Shown here piece after piece: positions 1-9,006 of a DNA stretch of 64,000 bases (its first letter is position 1; each line of letters begins with the position of its first letter). A program made the translations under genes and the position numbers. The stretch comes from Corynebacterium felinum (GTDB lineage Bacteria; Actinomycetota; Actinomycetes; Mycobacteriales; Mycobacteriaceae). The stretch lies in contig NZ_CP047209.1 in assembly GCF_030408755.1 (NCBI RefSeq), positions 806,001 to 870,000 on the forward strand, in the 5' to 3' direction. The notes beneath the pieces were generated by a model that ran no database searches, was not told the origin of the DNA, and was given only the letters and a program-made list of their open reading frames with translations.

Positions 1-3000
1 GTCAATTCCCGACGCAGCGCGGAGAGACTAACCGCACGTCTCAATGAGCTGCATACCCTCCACATCGACCCCGACTCGCTTAATACCCCAGCGCAACGCG
101 CGATTCCCGCGCAGATGATGGCGCAATCCGACTCAGTGGTTGATGCCGCGCATGTCATTGCCCGCGCCCACCATGGCTCGGTGAGTAAAGACGAACGCGC
201 CATGACTGAACGTCTGCTGAAAGAAGGAAACTTACGTGCTGTCGTGGCTACGAGCTCTCTTGAGCTTGGCATTGATATGGGTGCCGTGGAACTGGTGGTC
301 CAGATCGAATCGCCTCCTTCGGTGGCGTCGGGGCTGCAGCGTGTTGGCCGCGCTGGGCATGTTGTGGGTGCTACCAGCCATGGCGTGTTCTACCCTAAGC
401 ACCGCGCAGATTTGCTTCAAAGTGCGGTCACGGTGCAGCGCATGCGGCAGGGGCTTATTGAGGAGCTGAAAGTGCCGCGCAACGCTCTTGATGTGCTCGT
501 GCAGCAAACTATTGCCGCAGTATCGGTCGAAGACATTGATGTGGAGGAGTGGTACGCCACCGTCACCCGGGCTTATCCTTACCGCACTCTTGCGCGCGAG
601 GTGTTCGATTCGGTCATTGATCTTGCCAGCGGCGTGTACCCTTCCACCGATTTCGCTGAGCTGAAACCGCGCATTATTTTCGACCGGATTACGGGCATGA
701 TGAAGGCGCGACCCGGCGCGCAGCGTGTTGCTGTGACTTCGGGCGGGACGATTCCGGATCGGGGGATGTTTGGGGTGTATGTGCTTGGGGGTCAGGCGGG
801 TGCGCGCCGGGTGGGGGAGTTGGATGAGGAGATGGTGTATGAGTCCAGGGTGGGGGATGTGTTTACTTTGGGTGCGTCGAGTTGGCGGATTGAGGAGATT
901 AATCGTGATCAGGTGTTGGTTAGTCCTGCGCCTGGGCATGCGGGTCGGTTGCCGTTTTGGTTGGGGGATCAGATGGGTCGTCCTGCGGAGTTGGGGAAGG
1001 CTGTGGGTGCTTTTCGACGCGCTCTTGCGGCGGATCCTTCTGTTGCTAGTCAGGTGGATCGTTTAGATGAGTTTGCTCGTGCTAATGTGGTGCGTTTTGT
1101 TGCTGAGCAGGTTGAGGCTACGGGTATTGTTCCGGATGAGAAGACGCTGGTGTTGGAGCGTTTTCGTGATGAGGTGGGGGATTGGCGGGTTGTGTTGCAT
1201 ACGCCTTTTGGGCGTGGGGTGAATGCGGCGTGGGCGTTGGCGGTTGGTGCTGCGATTAGTCAGGAGTGGGGGATTGATGCGCAGCCGGTGAGTTCTGATG
1301 ATGGGATTGTGTTGCGTCTTCCTGAGCAGGATCGTGATCCTGATGCGTCGTTGTTTTTGCTTGATCCTGATGTAATTGAGGATGTGGTGACGCAGCAGGT
1401 GGGTAATTCGGCGTTGTTTGCGTCGCGGTTTCGGGAGTGTGCGGCGCGTGGGTTGTTGTTGCCGCGGAAGAATCCGGGTAAGCGTGCTCCTTTGTGGCAG
1501 CAGCGGCAGAAGGCTGCCCAGTTGTTGGATGTGGCGAGGAAGTATCCGAGTTTTCCTATTATTTTGGAGGCTGTTCGTGAGTGTTTGCAGGATGTGTATG
1601 ATCTTGGCTCCTTGAAGGAGTTGTTGGAGGATTTGCGTGCGCGGCGGGTGCGGATTGTGGAGGTGACGACTCAGCAGCCTTCGCCTTTTGCTTCGTCGAT
1701 TTTGTTCCATTACACCGGTGCGTTCATTTATGAGGGGGATAGTCCGCTTGCGGAGAAGCGGGCTGCGGCTTTGGCGCTTGATCCGTCGTTGTTGGCGAAG
1801 TTATTGGGGACGGTGGAGTTGCGGGATCTGTTGGATCCGGAGATTATCGCCGAGGTGGATGCGCAGTTGCGGAGGGTGAGTCCGGATCGGTTGGCGCGTA
1901 CTCCAGAGGAGTTGGTGGATGTGTTGCGTGTTCTTGGCCCTGTTGCGGATGTGGAGGCGCATGTGCTTTTCGACGTCGACATGGACGTGTTGGTGTCGAG
2001 TGTGTTGGCTGGGCGGGTGATGCGGGTGCGGATTAACGGTGTGGAGCATTGCGCGTTGACTCAGGATGCTGCCCTGTTGCGTGATGGTTTGGGTGTTCCG
2101 GTGCCTCCTGGGGTTCCGGCGCAGGTTGATACTATTGCTGATGCGTTGGAGCAGCTTGTTGGGCGGTGGGTTCGTTCGCGTGGCCCGTTCGTGTTGGGTG
2201 ATGTGCAGAAAGCTTTTGGGTTGTCGGCTTCGGTGGCGCACACTGTGGTGGGTGTGCTGATGAACCGAAAAGCGGTGGTGGAGGGGCATTATCGAAGCGG
2301 GGTGGATGAGCCGGAGTATGTGGCTAGTGATGTGCTGAAAATTCTTCGTAGCCGTTCGTTGGCGAAGGCGCGGGCCCAAACCCAGCCGGTGTCGCAGTCG
2401 GCGTTTGCTCGTTTTCTGTGCTCGTGGCAGCAGGTGGCAGGCGTGGGTGGGCAGTGTGAACTCTATGGGATTGATGGGCTGTATGCCGTGTTGGAGCAGC
2501 TGGCTGGGGTGGCGTTGCCTGCTAGTGCGTGGGAGGAGTGGGTTTTGCCTAGTAGGGTGCGTCACTATAATCCCGCGGATTTGGATGAGTTGACCCATAA
2601 CGGTGAGATTGTGGTGGTAGGCCGTGGGCAGGCAGGTCCTGGTGATCCGTGGGTGATGCTGTTACCTGCGGACTTGGCCTCAGATATTGTCACGGCAGAT
2701 AAAGACGATGAGGTGGGGTTGACGAGTCTGCAGCGGCAGGTTCTAGATTTCGTGCGCCAAGGTGGAAGTTATCTTTATCCGCAGATTAAGCAGGCTGTGG
2801 GGGCGGAGGATCTCGGTCTTGTCACAGGGCACGCCAGTGATAGTGAACTTGGTGCTGCCGTGTGGGGATTGTTTGAACGTTCGCTGCTGTGTCCCGACAG
2901 TTTCGCTCCTCTTCGGGCGCGCCTTGCAGGCGGTGCAACTACCGCGCATAAGGCTCGTCGCACCCCGAATCGCAGCCGCGCGACTACGCGTGGGGCAACG

Positions 3001-3849
3001 AGGTTTCGTACAGGGGCATCGATGGGTCGAACAAACCCCACCCCGCCGGATATGTTGGGGCGCTGGGGGATGGTGATCAGCGCACAGTCTACTGCGACTT
3101 CCCGGGCGTATACTGTGGGTGAAAACCTGCTGGATCGCTACGGGGTGGTGACCCGCGGCAGCGTGCAGACTGAGAATATTGTGGGCGGGTTCCAGCTTGC
3201 CTACAAAGTATTGTCCCAGTTTGAAGAATCCGGCAAAGCCATGCGCGGGCTTTTTGTTGAGGGTTTAGGTGCTGCCCAGTTTTCCACCCCAGCAGTAGTC
3301 GACCGGTTGCGCGGGCACGACGACAGCATCGATGGTTTAGGCTGGCCGTCGGGGGCGAAGACTCCGAGCGTCTACGTTCTTGCCGCAGCCGACCCCGCCA
3401 ACCCTTATGGGGCGGCAGTGCCGTGGCCTGTCAAAGGACCCACCCGCGCGGCTGGGGCACTGGTCGTGCTTATCGACGGCCTACTCGCCGCCCATGTCAC
3501 GCGCGGCGGAAAACACCTCACCCTTGTTGATACACCTCAACCCGCCCTTGAAGTGATCGTTTCTGCGCTGAGCGCAACACTGAAGACCAGGCTGGTGGTC
3601 GAAAAAATCAATGGGAGCGCTGCATTGAACTCACCACTAGTAGATCAGCTGCGCCAGGCGGGGGCGTCGATAAGCCCGAAAGGCATCATCATCGCACCAC
3701 GATCGCAGAGCTCAACACCTGCAACCACGCGCAGCCGCGGGCGCAGCTTAAGCGACGCCGTGGAGGAGATCACCGCCGACGATCACCCCCACTCATCCTA
3801 TCCCCCTGAGCGTTTCCCGCAACGCCGCTCACCTTTTTATCGCCGCTGA
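1..3849 (+). CDS. lhr: ATP-dependent helicase Lhr, C-terminal part (5' end outside window)
   Basis: Large superfamily 2 DNA helicase of the Lhr type, which translocates 3' to 5' on single-stranded DNA and is part of the actinobacterial DNA-damage response. The frame is open from the first base, so the N-terminal part with Walker A and B lies upstream; about 1282 residues are visible. The start of the visible part carries helicase motifs V and VI (TSSLELGIDMG, then LQRVGRAGH). The rest is the long winged-helix, beta-barrel and C-terminal region expected of full-length Lhr. The gene is followed by yccF and nei on the same strand; lhr and nei are also neighbours in mycobacteria, supporting a repair role. 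Codon use changes strongly inside the gene: from about 0.75 to 2.8 kb the coding strand is very rich in G and T, while both ends are not. Confidence 0.93.
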   Translation, partial: VNSRRSAERLTARLNELHTLHIDPDSLNTPAQRAIPAQMMAQSDSVVDAAHVIARAHHGSVSKDERAMTERLLKEGNLRAVVATSSLELGIDMGAVELVVQIESPPSVASGLQRVGRAGHVVGATSHGVFYPKHRADLLQSAVTVQRMRQGLIEELKVPRNALDVLVQQTIAAVSVEDIDVEEWYATVTRAYPYRTLAREVFDSVIDLASGVYPSTDFAELKPRIIFDRITGMMKARPGAQRVAVTSGGTIPDRGMFGVYVLGGQAGARRVGELDEEMVYESRVGDVFTLGASSWRIEEINRDQVLVSPAPGHAGRLPFWLGDQMGRPAELGKAVGAFRRALAADPSVASQVDRLDEFARANVVRFVAEQVEATGIVPDEKTLVLERFRDEVGDWRVVLHTPFGRGVNAAWALAVGAAISQEWGIDAQPVSSDDGIVLRLPEQDRDPDASLFLLDPDVIEDVVTQQVGNSALFASRFRECAARGLLLPRKNPGKRAPLWQQRQKAAQLLDVARKYPSFPIILEAVRECLQDVYDLGSLKELLEDLRARRVRIVEVTTQQPSPFASSILFHYTGAFIYEGDSPLAEKRAAALALDPSLLAKLLGTVELRDLLDPEIIAEVDAQLRRVSPDRLARTPEELVDVLRVLGPVADVEAHVLFDVDMDVLVSSVLAGRVMRVRINGVEHCALTQDAALLRDGLGVPVPPGVPAQVDTIADALEQLVGRWVRSRGPFVLGDVQKAFGLSASVAHTVVGVLMNRKAVVEGHYRSGVDEPEYVASDVLKILRSRSLAKARAQTQPVSQSAFARFLCSWQQVAGVGGQCELYGIDGLYAVLEQLAGVALPASAWEEWVLPSRVRHYNPADLDELTHNGEIVVVGRGQAGPGDPWVMLLPADLASDIVTADKDDEVGLTSLQRQVLDFVRQGGSYLYPQIKQAVGAEDLGLVTGHASDSELGAAVWGLFERSLLCPDSFAPLRARLAGGATTAHKARRTPNRSRATTRGATRFRTGASMGRTNPTPPDMLGRWGMVISAQSTATSRAYTVGENLLDRYGVVTRGSVQTENIVGGFQLAYKVLSQFEESGKAMRGLFVEGLGAAQFSTPAVVDRLRGHDDSIDGLGWPSGAKTPSVYVLAAADPANPYGAAVPWPVKGPTRAAGALVVLIDGLLAAHVTRGGKHLTLVDTPQPALEVIVSALSATLKTRLVVEKINGSAALNSPLVDQLRQAGASISPKGIIIAPRSQSSTPATTRSRGRSLSDAVEEITADDHPHSSYPPERFPQRRSPFYRR

Positions 3850-3902
3850 CCGCACACCAGATCCACAATCCGTACAGGAGAGAATCCACTAGGCTTAAAA
3901 CT

Positions 3903-4316
3903 ATGAAAACACTACTGAATGTCATCTGGGTTGTCTTTGGCGGATTCTGGCTGGCTCTCGGCTATTTCATCGCCGGAATTATCGCCTGCATTTTCATCAT
4001 CACCATCCCCGCCGGTGTTGCCAGCTTCCGCATGGCCAACTACGCACTCTGGCCCTTCGGCCGCACTGTGGTTGCAAAAACCAGCGGAACCGGCGCACTC
4101 AACGGGCTGGCCAACATCATCTGGCTTGTCATCGCCGGATTCTGGCTCGCACTCGGGCACCTGACCACCGCAGTAGCCCAAGCCATCACCATCATCGGCA
4201 TCCCACTGGCTATCGCCAACATCAAAATGATCCCCGTCACCTGCTTCCCCTTCGGCAAGAAAATCGTCGACAGCAACCGCATCCCCGCAGGCTACACACC
4301 CATGGTGAGCATGTAA
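3903..4316 (+). CDS. yccF: YccF family inner membrane protein
   Basis: Small membrane protein of 137 residues with two internal YccF repeats. Each begins with a similar hydrophobic block (NVIWVVFGGFWLALGY near residue 7, NIIWLVIAGFWLALGH near residue 71) and ends in a proline-phenylalanine-glycine motif (WPFGR, FPFGK). The family is widespread but its function is not established. The start ATG lies about 50 bases after the lhr stop, with a possible AGGAGAG far upstream. The stop codon overlaps the start of the next gene by one base (TAATG), so yccF and nei are very likely translationally coupled. It is most likely a passenger or partner of the lhr-nei repair transcript; nothing in the sequence shows a direct repair role. 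Confidence 0.85.
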   Translation: MKTLLNVIWVVFGGFWLALGYFIAGIIACIFIITIPAGVASFRMANYALWPFGRTVVAKTSGTGALNGLANIIWLVIAGFWLALGHLTTAVAQAITIIGIPLAIANIKMIPVTCFPFGKKIVDSNRIPAGYTPMVSM

Positions 4317-5131
4317 TGCCCGAGGGCGACTCCCTCTACCAACTCGCCCACCGACTCCAATTCATGACAGGGCGAGAAGTCACCACAACCGACATCAGAG
4401 TACCCCGATTCGCACTCGCCGACTTCAGCGGATCAACCTGCGAAAAAGTCTGGCCCTACGGAAAACACCTCTTCATGCAATTCGGGCCACTCATCTTGCA
4501 CACCCACCTCAAAATGGAAGGAACATGGGCCATCCACCGTGCGGGTGACCGCTGGCGCAAACCCGCACACACCGCCCGAGTCATCCTCCACCTGGCCGAC
4601 GCGCACACCCCGATTGAACTCGTAGGACACTCACTCGGATTTGTTCGCATATTCCCCACCACGAACTACCCCGAACCCATCGCACACCTAGGCCCCGACG
4701 TCTTAGCCGACACCTTCGACCACACCGAAGCCAAACGACGCCTGAACCTTCGACCCGAACGCAGCATCGGCGCAGCACTACTCGACCAAACAAACCTCGC
4801 CGGAGTAGGCAACGAATACCGCGCCGAAATCTGCTACATCGCAGGAATCCACCCAGCAACACCCGTCGGCGCAGTCGACATCGACCACATTCTCACCATC
4901 ACCCGAAAACTCATGTGGGCCAACCGCCTCGCACCCCTAAGAGTAACCACAGGAATACGGCGCGCCGGGGAATCAACCTATGTGTTTGGCCGCAACCACA
5001 AGCCTTGTCGGCGCTGCGGCACCCTGATCACCAAAGCCGAATTAGGCGGGATGAAAGGCTCAGGTGATGAAGGCGAGCTTGAACGCATCATCTGGTGGTG
5101 CCCGAACTGCCAGCCTGTGCACAGCTTATAG
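4316..5131 (+). CDS. nei: Fpg/Nei family DNA glycosylase (endonuclease VIII-like)
   Basis: Bifunctional DNA glycosylase and AP lyase that removes oxidised bases. It starts with MPEGD: after removal of Met, Pro2 is the catalytic nucleophile and Glu3 the general acid of the family. The HLKMEGTW segment fits the Nei-type N-terminal domain. A helix-two-turn-helix region follows, with the LLDQTNLAGVGNEYR signature around residue 155. A C-terminal zinc finger is visible (CRRC near residue 228, CPNC near the end). The length of 271 residues is normal. The start overlaps the yccF stop by one base. The position beside lhr matches the mycobacterial Nei2 locus, so it is more likely Nei2-like than MutM. 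The coding strand here is very rich in C and A, opposite to the middle of lhr on the same strand. Confidence 0.9.
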   Translation: MPEGDSLYQLAHRLQFMTGREVTTTDIRVPRFALADFSGSTCEKVWPYGKHLFMQFGPLILHTHLKMEGTWAIHRAGDRWRKPAHTARVILHLADAHTPIELVGHSLGFVRIFPTTNYPEPIAHLGPDVLADTFDHTEAKRRLNLRPERSIGAALLDQTNLAGVGNEYRAEICYIAGIHPATPVGAVDIDHILTITRKLMWANRLAPLRVTTGIRRAGESTYVFGRNHKPCRRCGTLITKAELGGMKGSGDEGELERIIWWCPNCQPVHSL

Positions 5132-5241
5132 CGGGACAATGTCCTCGCCCCATCGTCTACGCAAACAGTGCACTGTCAGGAAACGCGTGATGGCGACGTC
5201 GACACGCGTAAAAAGCACGCAGCAAGACAGCACATGAGTGT

Positions 5242-6462
5242 TTACAGGGAAGACGGACGCTGCGTCTGGGTGCGCATCAGCGTCGCAATACACCACCACG
5301 CGCCGACAGCACAGCACACAACTGCTAGTTCCACAACACCGAAAGAAAGCACTGTGGGGGCAGCCAACAACGCCCCGATCACAGGTGCAGCAACAACATC
5401 TTGCAAAGACCCAGTCGCCCCGAAAACACCGAGATGCGCCGAGCGGCTAGATTCAGGCGCCAAAGAATAAGACAACTCCCACAGCGCTGCGGAAAACAAC
5501 ACCTCACTCGCTGTAATAAACACCACGGTGAGCAGCAACAACCCAGCCGCAGTGGGGAAGGAAGGCGCGGGGATGAACAAAACCACAGAAATCCCCACCA
5601 GCGCACACACAAGGAAAACAGCCGCTGCCATTAAACACCGCGCAGCTGATAACACAGTTGTTGACCAATGAGCAACGCGCGTTTGCACCACAACAACGAG
5701 CACAGTATTCACTATGAAAAAGCTTGGAGCAACCCACGTGGGAATCGAGTTCACCTTGTCCACCGTCATCGGAATCGCCAAAATGAGCAACCCATTAAAC
5801 AACATCAGCGGCACCGTGACAAAAGCAAGCCCCACATACGCTCCACTGCGGATCGCACGTAAAGAGGAAAGCAAGCCCGCACCCACGGCCTTCACCTCAG
5901 TCGAATGCGAAGAAGTGCGCGGCAAACACGCCAGCAGCGGCACGGAAGCAATTAACGCAAGCCCTGGAACCGCAACGAGAAGCTGCCTGACTTCAGCCGA
6001 TTGCGCCACCAAAATAAACGAAGCCACCACAGCACCGATAGAAAAACCAACATTGCGCAACACTCGCAGCTTTGCCATAAAAACTGTGCGCTGCTCACTA
6101 GTTAGAAGATCGCCAACTATTACCAGCATCACAGCCCCCATTGCTTGACGCAACCCTGCCTGGAGCCCAGCCAGCAGCACAAACAGCCACCATGCGTGGA
6201 CAAAGGATAAAGCTACAACCGTCATCCCGGAGATCAGGCTAAGCCGCACATACAATGTGACAGGCGACATGGAATCAGCCGGTGCACTCAAAGGAACAGC
6301 GGCGAAAAACCCGAGCAGACCAGCAAGCCCTAATCCCAGACCAATATCTGTGGAACTAAAACCCCGAACTGTGACGAAAAATAGTGCGAAGCCACTTAAA
6401 TTAAGACCCGCACCACAGGCGGAAATAAACTGCGCTGACGCAAGAATTTTCTGCGGTGTCAC
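5242..6462 (-). CDS. MFS family transporter, probable exporter of the adjacent ligase pathway
   Basis: About 406 residues with roughly twelve hydrophobic segments and a major-facilitator layout: two six-helix halves with a basic cytoplasmic loop near the middle (LPRTSSHSTEVK). The N-terminal part (FVTVRGFSSTDIGLGLGLAG) fits the MFS first and second helices. No substrate can be read from the sequence. I chose the GTG whose GTGA overlaps the stop of the upstream acyltransferase gene; a GTG 12 bases further upstream is also possible. It is the last gene of a tightly packed operon with an ATP-grasp ligase and a FemAB/GNAT-like protein, so an export role for a peptide-like product is the simplest reading. 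The 3' end faces nei with a 110-base gap. Confidence 0.82.
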   Translation of the reverse strand: MTPQKILASAQFISACGAGLNLSGFALFFVTVRGFSSTDIGLGLGLAGLLGFFAAVPLSAPADSMSPVTLYVRLSLISGMTVVALSFVHAWWLFVLLAGLQAGLRQAMGAVMLVIVGDLLTSEQRTVFMAKLRVLRNVGFSIGAVVASFILVAQSAEVRQLLVAVPGLALIASVPLLACLPRTSSHSTEVKAVGAGLLSSLRAIRSGAYVGLAFVTVPLMLFNGLLILAIPMTVDKVNSIPTWVAPSFFIVNTVLVVVVQTRVAHWSTTVLSAARCLMAAAVFLVCALVGISVVLFIPAPSFPTAAGLLLLTVVFITASEVLFSAALWELSYSLAPESSRSAHLGVFGATGSLQDVVAAPVIGALLAAPTVLSFGVVELAVVCCAVGAWWCIATLMRTQTQRPSSL

Positions 6463-7538
6463 GTGCAACCCCACTGGTGATACTCGGCAATGCTGCGTTC
6501 AAACTCTTGAGCTTCCCGCTGAGGCAGACCCGCAGTAATGGTAGCGGGATCGACAGTACGCGGCTGGGATTCAAACCCTACCGAATACAGTGGTCGAACC
6601 TGTGCGCCTCTAAGCACTTTGGCATGAAATGATTCCATCCCAAGCTCAAGACGATCCAAACCTAAATCACAGCAGGCCTGCACAGGCGCACGAAAAGCAA
6701 CAGCCGTATAGGCGGGAAAACCACGAGTGCGTTCGTAATCGAAACCAACCACCCTGGTCCACAGAGCACCCTCATACTCATAGGAGAGATTAAAAGCACT
6801 GATCTGCCCGCTGGGATCACGCAAGCAAAAAGCTCGCGCAAAAGAGCCTAAAGCCTCTAACTGCCTGCTCAACATAGCAGCCATAGCTTCTGGGCTATGG
6901 TTATGCCCATAGCGAGTCTGCACCTGACTCAGCAACCACCCCAAACGCTCCACCTGGGCGAGGCATTCGTGCCCATCAAGCTCACAGGCGCGAAAATCCG
7001 ACTCTGCCAAGGAACGCAATTCCCTCCGGAAATTTGTGCGCCGCTGACTCGTAGGCAACTGGTTAATAAAATCATCGAAAGATTCAACCTCGCAAGGAAT
7101 GAAACACTCAGCCCCTGCGAAAAATACCTTCGCACCTTCCCACGCGGCGGCTACCTTTTGCGCATCTGGGGCTGAAAGATACGGCCACGTCCACGCCATG
7201 GCATCAGTATCACAAACACCTAGATTTTCTAAGGCACTGCCCATTGCCGCCCGAAGATCCGGGACAGGAGGCACCGATGAATGATAGCCACGGCGACCAC
7301 CAAAAATAATGCCCGGCGAATAATAGGGGTTGTTCTCCTGAGGCGAAGAATGAACAACCAACCCAGCGCAGTGTGGACTGGAACCGTAAAGCCCCTGCGC
7401 AAGTTGATCAGTATCAGCAAAATCGAGCCACGCTGGGCTGAGATAAAAATTATCCCGACACTCCTTATAATCCTTAGCGCTTAAATGTTGTGCAGCCAGG
7501 GAGGCATGAGGCTCCCAGGTGAATGTGTAATCAGCCAT
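6459..7538 (-). CDS. FemAB/GNAT-fold acyltransferase-like protein
   Basis: Protein of 359 residues resembling the peptidogalycan-biosynthesis/BioF2-like acetyltransferase families of the GNAT superfold. Visible support includes LPTSQRRTNFRRELR near residue 160 (typical RxxxRRE-like segment of FemAB-like proteins), and later AFNLSYEYEGALWTRVVGFDYE and YTAVAFRAPVQACCDLGLDRLELGME, the second-half beta strands and helix of such folds. Members transfer acyl or aminoacyl groups to amines; the substrate here is unknown. The ATG was chosen because AAAGG lies 7 bases before it; a TTG 18 bases upstream overlaps the ATP-grasp stop. It sits between the ligase and the MFS gene, 14 bases after the ligase stop, so it probably modifies a substrate or product of the ligase. 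Confidence 0.75.
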   Translation of the reverse strand: MADYTFTWEPHASLAAQHLSAKDYKECRDNFYLSPAWLDFADTDQLAQGLYGSSPHCAGLVVHSSPQENNPYYSPGIIFGGRRGYHSSVPPVPDLRAAMGSALENLGVCDTDAMAWTWPYLSAPDAQKVAAAWEGAKVFFAGAECFIPCEVESFDDFINQLPTSQRRTNFRRELRSLAESDFRACELDGHECLAQVERLGWLLSQVQTRYGHNHSPEAMAAMLSRQLEALGSFARAFCLRDPSGQISAFNLSYEYEGALWTRVVGFDYERTRGFPAYTAVAFRAPVQACCDLGLDRLELGMESFHAKVLRGAQVRPLYSVGFESQPRTVDPATITAGLPQREAQEFERSIAEYHQWGCT

Positions 7539-7552
7539 GTGTGTACCTTTAA

Positions 7553-8725
7553 TCAAGCGGCGGTGAGTAAAACATGTAACTGTGATGCGACGTCGACAAG
7601 CTCAGCATGCGAAGGGGCGCAGAAAAACACAAACCCACCATTGCTTGCCGACAAGAAAGCCCCAGTAGCAGACACAGGATTTTCGCGTACGTCGACCACC
7701 TGATCGATAGCCTCAATCTGTTCGCGCACACGCGGACTCAACCCGTTTAAAGGCAAGGCGCAATGACCCCACAACAACCCGGAATGCCCAGATGAATGCG
7801 GAGGACGGTAGCCTGGCTGAACAGTCTGCGCCCTGTGATGCCCGCGATACAGATCGATTCCCGTGACTTTTTCAAAAACATGCGGAATCGCGCCCCCAGC
7901 AGGGCGCAACCCAGATTCGGAGATCAGGAACTCACCTGATTCCAGCTCGAAAAACTCAGTGTGAAACACCCCATGGCTAATCCCAGAATGATCGATCAAC
8001 TGTTGATGCAGACTCAAAAGCGTATCGACGCGCGGATCTGTCGGGGCTAACATCAACGACATATAACCTTGCTGTTGTGTCACACTGTGAAGCTGCGGTT
8101 GGAAATATTTGCTTACCATAAAAGTGCGCTCATCATCGTTGACGTAGCAGTCAACATGATATTCCGTAGCAATAGCACAGGGACGTTCGGCAAGCACCGG
8201 CAGTGAAAGCTCTTGAACACACTCGTCGATATCGCCGCTGCTAAGCAGCATAACCCCAGCACTGCCACCACCGTAGAGTGGCTTGACCACAGCGGAACCA
8301 CCCCAGGATTGACAAGAGTGGCGCAGCTGATCCTGGGACTCGATCAGGGCGAAATCGGTGGTAGGAAGCCCTGCGTTACGGAACAAGACTTTCATTGCGT
8401 ATTTGTTACTGAAGTTAATAACCTGATTCACAGTGGGGCCTGGCAATCCCAAGCTGGCGCGAGCGAGAGCAGCAGCGGGTGCGCCGGTTTCAAAAGGATT
8501 CACCACACCAGTAATCGCATAGCTACTTCCAAGAGCTACAGCTTGTTGTGCCACGGCAGCATAATCGGCGAGTGAATCGACAAAACGCACCGGATCAGAA
8601 CCAAAATCATGAGTATTTGTTTTCTCAGTGATCCACACAGGCGAGAAGCTGAAATCGTCTTTTTCCATATTTCGCACAGCCTGAGGAGAGCGTGCGGCAG
8701 AAATAATGTAGAGAATATGAGTCAC
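7553..8725 (-). CDS. ATP-grasp domain ligase (carboxylate-amine ligase type)
   Basis: Protein of 390 residues with the ATP-grasp fold. After an N-terminal Rossmann-like region comes the substrate and nucleotide region NKYAMKVLFRNAGLPTTDF (around residue 108), the glycine-rich ATP loop VVKPLYGGGSAGV (around 145), and the metal and phosphate motif EFLISESGLRPAGGA (around 268). This order matches L-amino acid ligase and biotin-carboxylase-like enzymes that join a carboxylate to an amine through an acyl phosphate. It starts at GTG with a weak AAGGCTGG upstream. It is the first gene of the three-gene operon with the acyltransferase and MFS genes. It could make a dipeptide or modified amino acid; housekeeping candidates such as PurK, PurT or Ddl do not fit the sequence or context. 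Confidence 0.8.
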   Translation of the reverse strand: MTHILYIISAARSPQAVRNMEKDDFSFSPVWITEKTNTHDFGSDPVRFVDSLADYAAVAQQAVALGSSYAITGVVNPFETGAPAAALARASLGLPGPTVNQVINFSNKYAMKVLFRNAGLPTTDFALIESQDQLRHSCQSWGGSAVVKPLYGGGSAGVMLLSSGDIDECVQELSLPVLAERPCAIATEYHVDCYVNDDERTFMVSKYFQPQLHSVTQQQGYMSLMLAPTDPRVDTLLSLHQQLIDHSGISHGVFHTEFFELESGEFLISESGLRPAGGAIPHVFEKVTGIDLYRGHHRAQTVQPGYRPPHSSGHSGLLWGHCALPLNGLSPRVREQIEAIDQVVDVRENPVSATGAFLSASNGGFVFFCAPSHAELVDVASQLHVLLTAA

Positions 8726-8948
8726 AGCTACACACCAGCCTTGAGATTCTAAAAGAGAACGCCTGTGTTTATTGTCACTACGTGAGTGTAGCCTGTGATG
8801 GGCAATACATACTTACCGAAGCTTTGAACAAGGGGCCAATAAGGCACAAGTGCGTGCAAAAAGAATCAGGGAAAAGTGTGCGTCTGCGACATAAAAGCCC
8901 TGATGAGCAGCCAAAATTGAGTGCGAGAAAAAGAGGGAAGAAAAAGCA

Positions 8949-8982
8949 GTGGGCGGGGGTGGATACATCCACCTCCGCCCAC
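8949..8982 (-). terminator. intrinsic terminator after pgi
   Basis: A near-perfect 16-bp stem: GTGGGCGGGGGTGGAT pairs with ATCCACCTCCGCCCAC with one G-T pair, closed by a tiny loop. On the reverse strand it is followed by a T-rich run (TGCTTTTTCTTCC). It lies about 25 bases after the pgi stop, separating pgi from the ATP-grasp operon. Confidence 0.8.
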
Positions 8983-9006
8983 AATAGCGCGCTGAAGATA
9001 CTGAAA

